Source of the DNA: Ferroglobus sp.
Lineage (GTDB): Archaea > Halobacteriota > Archaeoglobi > Archaeoglobales > Archaeoglobaceae
Assembly: GCA_015523665.1 (NCBI GenBank)
Contig: WAJX01000164.1
Coordinates: forward strand, 1 to 12,285
Direction of reading: 5' to 3'
Length of the DNA: 12,285 nt
A program made the position numbers and the translations under genes. Below are positions 1 to 5,460 of the stretch, piece after piece (positions within the stretch are counted from its first letter, which is position 1; every line of letters begins with the position of its first letter). The notes under the pieces were generated by a model that saw nothing but the letters and a program-made list of their open reading frames with translations, had not been told where the DNA came from and did no database searches.

Positions 1-57
1 CGCGACATCCTGTTTTTTATGAAACTTCAAACCCTTTATCCTCTCCACATTCATCAT
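1..57 (-). CDS. Partial gene downstream of the thiolase-like gene; possibly its DUF35 (Zn-ribbon/OB-fold) partner
   Basis: Reading the minus strand from 57, an ATG ATG pair opens a frame with no stop to the window edge. It gives about 19 residues, starting MMNVERIKGLKF and ending KKQDVA. A perfect archaeal ribosome site, GAGGTGA, overlaps the stop codon of the preceding gene and sits just before the two ATGs, so translation is probably coupled. Archaeal thiolase-fold proteins of the SCP-x type are commonly followed by a small DUF35 protein that supplies an acyl-CoA-binding OB fold and forms a complex with them. That context is the main reason for the suggested identity. The visible residues precede the Zn-ribbon cysteines and cannot prove it. 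The real start may be the second ATG at 54. Confidence 0.45.
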   Translation of the reverse strand, partial: MMNVERIKGLKFHKKQDVA

Positions 58-58
58 C

Positions 59-65
59 TCACCTC
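59..65 (-). promoter_or_regulatory. Ribosome binding site overlapping a stop codon (translational coupling)
   Basis: GAGGTGA on the minus strand (65 to 59) matches the archaeal 16S anti-Shine-Dalgarno. Its last three bases are the TGA stop of the thiolase-like gene, and the next ATGs are 1 and 4 nt further on. This placement supports re-initiation at the downstream partial gene and stoichiometric expression of the two proteins. Confidence 0.75.
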
Positions 66-1204
66 GTAAAAACAACTACAGCCCCACTAGCTGTTGGTAT
101 ATATCTCCAAGCCTGAGCAACACCAACCTCTGCATAAATCTGTCTTTTTCCAGCTTCTCCTCTTAATTGGAGAACTATTTCAAGAGCTTTCTGACCTCCC
201 GTCGCTTCTAATAAATTACCCACACTAAGACTCCCCCCAGAGATATTAACTGGCATTTCACCGTCTCTTTCAAAATAACCATTATTAACTAATTCTGGAA
301 TTTCTCTACTTTTTGCAAGCTTTAACGCTTCAATGTGTTGAATTTCTTTAAAAGCGAATCTATCATCTACTTCAGCAATATCAATATGCTTGGCCGGATT
401 TGTAATCCTAGCCATCTTATATGCCATCTCAGCACTTTTTCTAGCATATATGGCAGAGAGGCTCATAGTATCGTAATTGCCGGTTTCGCTCCACCAACCA
501 ATTCCGCTAACCCAAACAGGTTTATCGGTAAGTTGTTTTGCCACTTCATCTCTAGCTAAAACAAAAACAATTGCAGCATCAGCTCTTTGAGCTATCTCTA
601 GCCTTCTAATTGGATAAAATACCGCTTCACTTTTTAATACATCCTCAACTGTTACTTTCCCAGCATACGGAGCATTATCATTCAATCTACCATTCGTTTT
701 ATTTTTCTCAACAACTTTAGCAAAAACTTCATCATTATAACCTCTTTTAACCATGTAAGCTGACTTTTCAAGTGCTGCAAAGTAATAAGGATGAGCTTTC
801 CCAATAGGTCTAAGCCAAATAGGATCGAAGGCAAGTTTGATTACCTCACCAAATGTAAGAATGTCGCTAGCTTTGCTATGTGCCTCAACCACTACTATAT
901 CTGCAAGATTGCTTTTAATTAACATAAAAGCATTTGCAATCCCATAAAGAAAATCTGCATCAACTGTAAATGTTGGCTTTAACACAGCTCCAAGTTGATC
1001 AGGCACAAATTCATCAAATATGGCAAAACCTTCCCAGAAGTCTTCAGCGCACGTAATAAATATATCTACATCTCTTCTCGGATTTATTCCCGCATCTTCA
1101 TAAGCTCTTACAGCTGCTTCATACATTAACTCTTTCCAGCTGAGATCTGGTGTAGAAGGGTTGAAACCGGAGAAACCTACTCCTACAACAGCCACTCTAC
1201 TCAT
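59..1204 (-). CDS. Thiolase-fold (SCP-x/acetyl-CoA acetyltransferase-like) protein lacking the catalytic Cys and His
   Basis: This 381-residue protein has the layout of an archaeal SCP-x-type thiolase. It has an N-terminal half opening with RVAVVGVGFSGF, a ADIVVVEAHSK strand near 101-111, and a C-terminal half with PVNISGGSLS (318-327) and LQLRGEAGKRQ (345-355). The catalytic residues are missing. The nucleophile segment normally reading like VEAACASG is VDADFLYG (81-88), with Phe85 at the Cys position. The HDCF-type motif is DDRF (280-283), and the GHPxGATG motif is GNLLEATG (329-336). Cys52 is the only cysteine. It therefore cannot do ordinary Claisen chemistry. Known relatives without these residues include the Ltp2-type retro-aldolases of steroid side-chain degradation, which work with a DUF35 partner; a similar aldolase or a non-catalytic binding role is inference. 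A partner gene follows directly. The ATG at 1204 has a TATA box about 30 nt upstream, so the mRNA is probably leaderless. Confidence 0.85.
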   Translation of the reverse strand: MSRVAVVGVGFSGFNPSTPDLSWKELMYEAAVRAYEDAGINPRRDVDIFITCAEDFWEGFAIFDEFVPDQLGAVLKPTFTVDADFLYGIANAFMLIKSNLADIVVVEAHSKASDILTFGEVIKLAFDPIWLRPIGKAHPYYFAALEKSAYMVKRGYNDEVFAKVVEKNKTNGRLNDNAPYAGKVTVEDVLKSEAVFYPIRRLEIAQRADAAIVFVLARDEVAKQLTDKPVWVSGIGWWSETGNYDTMSLSAIYARKSAEMAYKMARITNPAKHIDIAEVDDRFAFKEIQHIEALKLAKSREIPELVNNGYFERDGEMPVNISGGSLSVGNLLEATGGQKALEIVLQLRGEAGKRQIYAEVGVAQAWRYIPTASGAVVVFTR

Positions 1205-1227
1205 GAAAAATACTCTAATTTTCAGTT

Positions 1228-1240
1228 CAATATATATTTA
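1228..1240 (-). promoter_or_regulatory. TATA box of the thiolase-like operon
   Basis: The minus strand reads TAAATATATATTG centred about 30 nt before the ATG at 1204. That spacing puts transcription start at or within a few bases of the start codon. No ribosome site is seen before this ATG, which agrees with a leaderless message. Confidence 0.5.
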
Positions 1241-1348
1241 CTTATGTTTATTGACTTTGGCCAAATTTAACTTCAAATTTTAGTATAATAAATTCTTAAA
1301 GGTTAACAAAGACATAACTAAACTTACTTACAACAGAGGTTTTGCAAA

Positions 1349-1470
1349 GTTAGTCTAAGTTTCAAATAAGTTATAAAATCACTTATTAATTTAGTTTTAG
1401 TTAGAGTTAGTTATCTAAGATTAGTTAAAAGGTAAGTTTTAGAAAGTTAGAAAAGTTAGTAGTTAGTTAC
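1349..1470 (+). repeat. Irregular array of GTTAG words
   Basis: GTTAG occurs at 1349, 1400, 1406, 1446, 1455 and 1462, with variants GTTAT, GTTAA and GTTAC at 1410, 1423 and 1466. Spacing is irregular (4 to 46 nt), so this is a low-complexity word-enriched tract rather than a strict tandem repeat. It lies between the thiolase-operon promoter and the C-rich tract. Its role is unknown. Confidence 0.5.
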
Positions 1471-1526
1471 ATTACTATGAATTGCACTCGTAGTAGTTTA
1501 TTATTCTACTATATGAAGCGTCATAT

Positions 1527-1547
1527 CCCCCTACCCCCCACACCCCC
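1527..1547 (-). other. C-rich tract; G-quadruplex-prone on the minus strand
   Basis: Three C runs of 5, 6 and 5 bases are separated by TA and ACA, in a region otherwise almost free of G and C. On the minus strand this is G5-TGT-G6-TA-G5, able to form a G-quadruplex if the central run is split. Its right end overlaps copy 1 of the 25-bp repeat. Confidence 0.5.
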
Positions 1548-1564
1548 AGATTTCCACTTGTAAA
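1540..1564 (-). repeat. 25-bp dispersed repeat, copy 1
   Basis: Plus strand reads ACACCCCCAGATTT then CCACTTGTAAA. It matches copy 2 at 23 of 25 positions (differences at 1547 and 1549). Orientation is given by the strand on which the element reads TTTACAAG ... GGGTGT, here minus, pointing toward the thiolase-like gene that starts at 1204. Confidence 0.7.
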
Positions 1565-1634
1565 ATTTATGATTCATGGATTTATGTATGATAAGTAAAA
1601 GATCCCCAGTTTTAAAATCAAACAGATAAATAAA

Positions 1635-1961
1635 TTAAAGTATTTGTTCTTCTTTACACCATTTAAATACTTTAAGAAATTTAGAGATACCTAAGTATGG
1701 TAATAAAATTAATAGCAATGATTTTATTTCTTCTTTTGTAGTTCCTCTCTTAATTAATTCCTGTAAATGGAATTTAAACCCATCTTCAAATTCTTCAACA
1801 GCTAGAATTGAAACTATAATTAACTCGCGAGTTTTTGGATCAATTTTTGAATATACCACATCTATAAGATCCATAAATTCTTTAAAAACTTCTGGAAAAT
1901 CCTCTGAAAATTTTTTAAAGATTTCAAGAGGTTCAGTTTTCCATAAATTATCACCAGACAT
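1635..1961 (-). CDS. AhpD/carboxymuconolactone decarboxylase-like protein without the CxxC pair
   Basis: This is a short all-helical protein of 108 residues if it starts at the ATG at 1961. The segment DPKTRELIIVSILAV (41-55) followed by H65 and GTTKEEIKSLL (73-83) fits the carboxymuconolactone decarboxylase/AhpD fold, whose core is usually written as E..C..C...H followed by G-T-x-E-E. His65 is kept, but the two cysteine positions are Phe58 and Gly61, so peroxidase-type thiol chemistry is not possible. The only Cys (102) is near the end. A GTG at 2018 in the same frame would add 19 residues. I prefer 1961 because a TATA box (1986-1994) lies 29 nt upstream and would fall inside the longer reading. 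The gene stands alone between two non-coding stretches. Its substrate is unknown. Confidence 0.7.
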   Translation of the reverse strand: MSGDNLWKTEPLEIFKKFSEDFPEVFKEFMDLIDVVYSKIDPKTRELIIVSILAVEEFEDGFKFHLQELIKRGTTKEEIKSLLLILLPYLGISKFLKVFKWCKEEQIL

Positions 1962-1985
1962 ATTTAAATTCAGAATTTTTGAGCC

Positions 1986-1994
1986 TTTATATAT
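1986..1994 (-). promoter_or_regulatory. TATA box for the AhpD-like gene
   Basis: Minus strand ATATATAAA is centred 29 nt before the ATG at 1961, the spacing expected for a leaderless archaeal transcript. It is one reason to prefer that start over the GTG at 2018. Confidence 0.4.
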
Positions 1995-2066
1995 TTTTGG
2001 TTCATCTTCAATAACCACAAAATCATTATAATTTTAATATATAATTATTTAGACTAAAATAGACAT

Positions 2067-2091
2067 ACACCCCTATATTTCCACTTGTAAA
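2067..2091 (-). repeat. 25-bp dispersed repeat, copy 2
   Basis: Plus strand reads ACACCCCTATATTT then CCACTTGTAAA. It is the inverse of copy 3 with one mismatch in 25. It points toward the AhpD-like gene on the minus strand, ending 105 nt before its ATG. Confidence 0.8.
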
Positions 2092-2373
2092 GATGATATT
2101 ACAATTATGGTAGTCAATTATTTTCATAATCTTAAATTTATGTTAAAATTTGATAAAATAAAAAACTGAGTTTTCTGAGCTAATAATAATTAAACCTAGC
2201 AACTTTTAGTTAGACGATTTTTGTAATTTACAATAACGTTCCTTAGCATTTTGATCTTTATTTATGATGTTTAGTTATAGTCTCATTTTTTATTAATTAT
2301 TTACTATAAATTACTGATAAAAATAATTATATATAATTATTAATAATGATAAATTTTTCTATAATTATATGTT

Positions 2374-2398
2374 TTTACAAGTAGAAATATAGGGGTGT
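2374..2398 (+). repeat. 25-bp dispersed repeat, copy 3
   Basis: Plus strand reads TTTACAAGTAGAAA then TATAGGGGTGT. It is the inverse complement of copy 2 except for one base. It points toward the acyl-CoA dehydrogenase gene, 172 nt downstream. Confidence 0.8.
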
Positions 2399-2434
2399 GT
2401 GGGTATCCAATTCCTAATTCTTAATTTAAAGAAA

Positions 2435-2459
2435 TCTTTAATTAAAGAAGTAAAGAAAT
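2435..2459 (+). repeat. Palindrome-containing segment shared with 7838-7862
   Basis: A perfect 14-bp palindrome TCTTTAATTAAAGA (2435-2448) followed by a TAAAGAAAT tail (2451-2459). The 25-base segment matches 7838-7862 at 23 positions. Both copies lie 36-38 nt after a dispersed-repeat copy and before a gene start, so repeat plus palindrome look like one composite upstream element. Confidence 0.55.
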
Positions 2460-2530
2460 CTTGATAAACTTGATAAATTTAAAGATAAAATCGCTAGAGA
2501 AATAATAAATGAGTAAACAATATCATAAAA

Positions 2531-2539
2531 TATTTAAAA
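2531..2539 (+). promoter_or_regulatory. TATA box of the acyl-CoA dehydrogenase gene
   Basis: TATTTAAAA is centred about 36 nt before the ATG at 2571. Transcription would start near 2560, giving a leader of about 10 nt or slightly more that could carry the GGGGG ribosome site at 2560-2564. Confidence 0.45.
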
Positions 2540-2570
2540 ATTCTAAAAAGCCTGTGATAGGGGGTTAAAA

Positions 2571-3722
2571 ATGTTTGAATTAACAGAAGAACAAAAAATG
2601 GTAAAATCTGCAGCAAGAGAATTTGTAGTAAATGAGGTAATTCCTGTAGCAAAGGAAATTGATAAAGAGGATAGATACCCAGAAAAGATAGTTAAAAAAC
2701 TTGTTGAACTCGGATTTTTCGGAATGACTCTTCCAGAAAAGTATGGTGGAGGTGGAATGGAATACAAGAGTTATATTGTAGCTGTTGAAGAACTATCTAG
2801 AGGCATGTCTTGTTTGGGAACAATTATGAGTGTTCAAAACACTCTTTATGCTCTAAGTCTTCTTGAATTTGGAACAGAAGAGCAAAAGGAAGAATATCTT
2901 CCAGATTTATGTAATGGTAAGAGGTTTGGTTGTTTTGCTATAACTGAACCAGAAGCTGGAAGTGACATTGCTAGTATAAAGACCAAAGCTGTTAGAGATG
3001 GAGATGAGTATATACTCAGTGGTCAGAAGGAATTTATTACTATGGCTGATGTAGCTAAAGTTGCAATAGTATTTGCTAGAACTGATCAATCTGCTGATAA
3101 ACACAAAGGGATTAGTGCTTTTATTGTTGATACTAATTCAGAGGGATTTAACGTTGAAAAGCCTATAGAAAAGTTGGGAGGACATGGTGTACATTCTTGT
3201 CCGATAGCATTGAAAGATGTAAGAGTTCCGAAAGAAAATCTATTGGGAAAAGAAAACTATGGATTTTATCAAGCTTTAAAGGTATTGGCTTCTGGAAGAA
3301 TTAGTGTTGCAGCTAGGTCTGTTGGAATAGCTCAAGCAGCATTAGATGCAGCAATCTCTTATTCAAAACAGAGAAAACAGTTTGGGAGATATATATCTGA
3401 ATTCCAGTTGATTCGTGCTAAACTAGCAGAAATGGCTATTAAAGTAGATACGGCGAGGCTTTTAACATATAGGGCAGCTTGGTTGAAGGATGAGGGTAAA
3501 GATTATGTGTTGGAAGCTTCAATGGCTAAACTTCATGCGTCTAGGATAGCTAGAGAAGTAGCAAGTGAAGCGATACAAATCCATGGTGGTTATGGCTATA
3601 CAAAAGAATATGATGTGGAGAGATATTATAGAGATGCTAAAATGGGAGAGATAACGGAGGGAACAAATGAAATTCAGCTTTTGATTATAGCTAACGAGTT
3701 GCTTAAGAGAGGGATCGCGTAG
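2571..3722 (+). CDS. Acyl-CoA dehydrogenase (FAD)
   Basis: The 383-residue length is typical of a short/medium-chain acyl-CoA dehydrogenase. The N-terminal helical domain contains LTEEQKMVKSAAREFV (4-19) and LPEKYGGGG (54-62). The first family signature is AITEPEAGSDIAS (123-135). The middle beta domain has QKEFITMAD (152-160), where many members have a KxWITNG-type motif. The C-terminal domain has RKQFG (268-272) and IQIHGGYGYT (335-344). The catalytic base is Glu363 in ITEGTNEIQ. The enzyme should oxidise an acyl-CoA to a 2-enoyl-CoA with electrons leaving through FAD to an electron-transfer flavoprotein, which is not encoded here. The start is supported by a G-rich ribosome site 6 nt upstream and by normal family length. 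It is a single-gene unit facing the dehydratase-like gene. Chain-length or branch preference cannot be read from sequence. Confidence 0.95.
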   Translation: MFELTEEQKMVKSAAREFVVNEVIPVAKEIDKEDRYPEKIVKKLVELGFFGMTLPEKYGGGGMEYKSYIVAVEELSRGMSCLGTIMSVQNTLYALSLLEFGTEEQKEEYLPDLCNGKRFGCFAITEPEAGSDIASIKTKAVRDGDEYILSGQKEFITMADVAKVAIVFARTDQSADKHKGISAFIVDTNSEGFNVEKPIEKLGGHGVHSCPIALKDVRVPKENLLGKENYGFYQALKVLASGRISVAARSVGIAQAALDAAISYSKQRKQFGRYISEFQLIRAKLAEMAIKVDTARLLTYRAAWLKDEGKDYVLEASMAKLHASRIAREVASEAIQIHGGYGYTKEYDVERYYRDAKMGEITEGTNEIQLLIIANELLKRGIA

Positions 3723-3769
3723 TTATGGGAATATCATATTTATGAAAATTAAATAAAAATATTAAAAGT

Positions 3770-3784
3770 ATTAAATTTTTTAAT
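3770..3784. terminator. A/T palindrome with T-runs between convergent genes
   Basis: ATTAAA-TTT-TTTAAT forms a perfect inverted repeat with a 3-base loop and a T-run on the plus strand. T-rich stretches follow on the minus strand as well (complement of 3745-3765). It lies between the stops of two convergent genes and can serve both, as archaeal termination relies mainly on T-tracts. Confidence 0.4.
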
Positions 3785-3798
3785 ATAAAATAAATTAA

Positions 3799-5247
3799 CT
3801 ATAATTTTACAGCTTTTCTTGCTCTGTTTTTCACTTTTTCAATATTAAAATCTGCAAAAACCCTCTCCTTTAGAGTTTGAATTGTTCCTCCTCCACTAAT
3901 ACACATTCCCCAATACCATCCAGCCCATTTACTAGCTATTAAGTCTTCAACTAGTTTAATTACTCTCACTCTTTCATCAGCTAACGTCCCAACCCTACCT
4001 TTTACATACTTCTTAAGAAATTTCCCAGTCTCTGGATTTTTGTAGTCTCTCTCACTTGGCATGGTTATGACTATGCCTCCAGAAGCCTCTTGTAAGAAAA
4101 ATCTCTCTTCTCCTAACTTTTCAGCAGAAAAAATTTTCCCTACATTTCCATACATTCTATTGGGGATATACACACCAGATTCGTGTTTATTACCTTCTAT
4201 CGCAGCAGCTAGGGCACATGCATAGGTGATTTCGGCATCTATTATCATGTTTGTTATATATTCTTTGATATGTGGTGCGTTTTCAATTCCAGAATAATAA
4301 GTTGTTAAAGCTAAGCTACCGATATTTAACTCCATATTCGCACATCTACATCCACACTTATGCCACGTATGAAAGCTATTAAATATCTGCAATATACGGC
4401 CTGTGAATTCATATTCTCCGCATAAAAAGATGTAATCCCATGGTATGAATACGTCATCAAAGATTATAGTTGTCTCTACATGCCCAAATCTTGAGCTTAT
4501 TGGATTTTCCATATCTCTTTCCTCTTCTCTCACTTCTGGAATTGGAGGACTTTTACAGATAAACTTAATCCCATCTGCATCAACAGGTGTGAAAAAAGCT
4601 ATAGCATAATCTCTCTCATTTTTTTTCATAGGTCTACTTGGAAACACGCATAACATATTTGTATAGGGTGCGGCGGTGCTGTGACTTTTAGCCCCTCTAA
4701 CTATCACACCTTCATCATCTCTATCTACGATATGCAAATACATATCTGGATCTTCTTGTTCAGCGGGAGAGAAACGTCTATCTCCTTTTGGATCTACAAT
4801 AGCTCCTCCGATTACTAGATCGAATCTCTGCACATTTTTTACTATTTCAATAACTCGTTTGTGATACTCGGTGTTGTGTTTGTTATCGATCTCATAAGTG
4901 ACTGCCCAAGCGGTGTTTATACAATCGGAAGTTAGACAACGATAGTGGCAAGGGCATAAAGTCTCTCCTAAAACTCGCATTAACTTTGTTTTCGTTAACG
5001 CTTGCTCTCTATTTACTTGTATATTTGTCCAAATACTGATATCTTCATTTATCAAAGGAGAACGAAGTGTTGATAAACTCTTGTAGTTTGGATCGTTTGC
5101 GGTATCGTATGTAATTGCTATTGAGTTTATTCCCACTTTAAAGAACTCATTTTCAACAACGTCTTCCACTTTTTTACCATTCATATATACAATAGGCTTT
5201 TGATTTTTCAAACTCTCAATATACTCTCTTCTAGTTCTCACTCCCAT
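3799..5247 (-). CDS. 4-hydroxybutyryl-CoA dehydratase-family protein with Cys-rich [4Fe-4S] site
   Basis: The 482 residues belong to the 4-hydroxybutyryl-CoA dehydratase/HpaB family, which has the acyl-CoA dehydrogenase fold. The start MGVRTRREYIESLK fits the family N-terminus. The [4Fe-4S] ligands of the clostridial dehydratase (Cys99, Cys103, His292, Cys299) align with Cys100, Cys104, His293 and Cys300, so this is the iron-sulfur branch and not the flavin monooxygenase branch. Unusual features are extra cysteines beside the ligands (Cys98, Cys109, Cys298, Cys302; motifs CPCHYRC and CGCRC). The position of catalytic Tyr296 appears to be Lys297, and the Glu455 position appears to be Met448, while Glu258 matches Glu257. 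Those three alignments are by eye from remembered family sequences. It may dehydrate or isomerise a different hydroxyacyl/enoyl-CoA. It is monocistronic and convergent with the acyl-CoA dehydrogenase gene. The known enzyme is oxygen-sensitive and cytoplasmic. Confidence 0.85.
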   Translation of the reverse strand: MGVRTRREYIESLKNQKPIVYMNGKKVEDVVENEFFKVGINSIAITYDTANDPNYKSLSTLRSPLINEDISIWTNIQVNREQALTKTKLMRVLGETLCPCHYRCLTSDCINTAWAVTYEIDNKHNTEYHKRVIEIVKNVQRFDLVIGGAIVDPKGDRRFSPAEQEDPDMYLHIVDRDDEGVIVRGAKSHSTAAPYTNMLCVFPSRPMKKNERDYAIAFFTPVDADGIKFICKSPPIPEVREEERDMENPISSRFGHVETTIIFDDVFIPWDYIFLCGEYEFTGRILQIFNSFHTWHKCGCRCANMELNIGSLALTTYYSGIENAPHIKEYITNMIIDAEITYACALAAAIEGNKHESGVYIPNRMYGNVGKIFSAEKLGEERFFLQEASGGIVITMPSERDYKNPETGKFLKKYVKGRVGTLADERVRVIKLVEDLIASKWAGWYWGMCISGGGTIQTLKERVFADFNIEKVKNRARKAVKL

Positions 5248-5286
5248 ATAAAACCTTAAATTTATAGTTGAAAAGAATTTCCATAA

Positions 5287-5296
5287 TTTTATATTT
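5287..5296 (-). promoter_or_regulatory. Possible TATA box for the dehydratase-like gene
   Basis: Minus strand AAATATAAAA lies about 44 nt before the ATG at 5247, which would give a leader of roughly 18 nt. A second TATA-like word at 5258-5267 is too close to the start codon to serve. The leader shows no strong ribosome site. Confidence 0.3.
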
Positions 5297-5371
5297 ACTG
5301 TTAATTATAGTTAAATAATTTTTAAATTATATTATTATTAAAATTAATTAAATTAGTTAATTTGATTGTGG

Positions 5372-5410
5372 ATATCATGTAACGTATAGTTTAAGAATAT
5401 CATGAAGTAT
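5372..5410 (+). promoter_or_regulatory. Direct repeat upstream of the DUF22-like operon; possible operator
   Basis: TATCATGTAACGTAT (5373-5387) and TATCATGAAGTAT (5398-5410) start 25 nt apart, in the same orientation. They lie roughly 50-90 nt before the leaderless start at 5461 and upstream of its TATA box. A 25-nt step is a little over two helical turns, which would allow two bound regulators to interact. No regulator gene is present to link to it. Confidence 0.3.
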
Positions 5411-5432
5411 CGCATTCATAATTCATAATCTA

Positions 5433-5440
5433 TTTATAAT
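5433..5440 (+). promoter_or_regulatory. TATA box of the DUF22-like/Usp operon
   Basis: TTTATAAT is centred about 25 nt before the ATG at 5461. No ribosome site precedes that ATG, so the operon mRNA is probably leaderless. Confidence 0.55.
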
Positions 5441-5460
5441 GATCACATCATATAAAAAAT

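Larger units (their letters stand above)
1205..1634. other. Non-coding region with GTTAG-rich tract, C-rich tract and dispersed repeat
   Basis: No credible gene is visible in these 430 bases on either strand. From the left it holds the thiolase-operon promoter, an A/T-rich stretch, a tract rich in GTTAG words (1349-1470), a run of three C blocks (1527-1547), copy 1 of the 25-bp repeat (1540-1564), and an A/T-rich tail next to the end of the AhpD-like gene. No tRNA or CRISPR pattern is seen. Confidence 0.7.
2067..2398. mobile_element. Candidate 332-bp MITE-like element bounded by 25-bp terminal inverted repeats
   Basis: Repeat copies 2 and 3 form an inverted pair matching at 24 of 25 positions around about 280 bp of non-coding A/T-rich DNA. 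That is the layout of a miniature inverted-repeat transposable element. No clear target-site duplication is visible at the outer edges, and single copies of the repeat occur elsewhere in the window, so the pairing may instead reflect two regulatory boxes serving divergent genes. Low confidence as a mobile element. Confidence 0.25.
1962..2570. other. Long non-coding region with inverted repeat copies and acd promoter
   Basis: About 600 A/T-rich bases with no gene that I can support. It contains the AhpD-like promoter, repeat copies 2 and 3 facing each other (2067-2091 and 2374-2398), the shared palindrome (2435-2448), and the promoter and ribosome site of the acyl-CoA dehydrogenase gene. The 282 bases between the two repeat copies show no coding pattern and no tRNA-like structure. 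Confidence 0.65.

Noticed and set aside
335..559. 74-codon plus-strand frame
   Set aside because: It lies wholly opposite the thiolase-like gene and has no family resemblance or start signals.
1962..2018. GTG start at 2018 for the AhpD-like gene
   Set aside because: The added residues are outside the family core, and a well-placed TATA box for the ATG at 1961 lies within the extension. Not excluded.
1540..2398. CRISPR array
   Set aside because: The 25-bp repeats are in mixed orientation with very unequal spacing and no spacer pattern, and no cas gene is present.
1205..2570. tRNA or box C/D sRNA genes in the long non-coding stretches
   Set aside because: No cloverleaf or GTTC-type arm was found. 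GATGATA near 2092 and CTGA near 2166 could mimic C and D boxes, but such words are expected by chance here and no further pairing supports them.
3799..5247. HpaB-type flavin monooxygenase (4-hydroxyphenylacetate 3-hydroxylase)
   Set aside because: All four iron-sulfur ligands of the dehydratase branch are in place, which the flavin monooxygenases lack.
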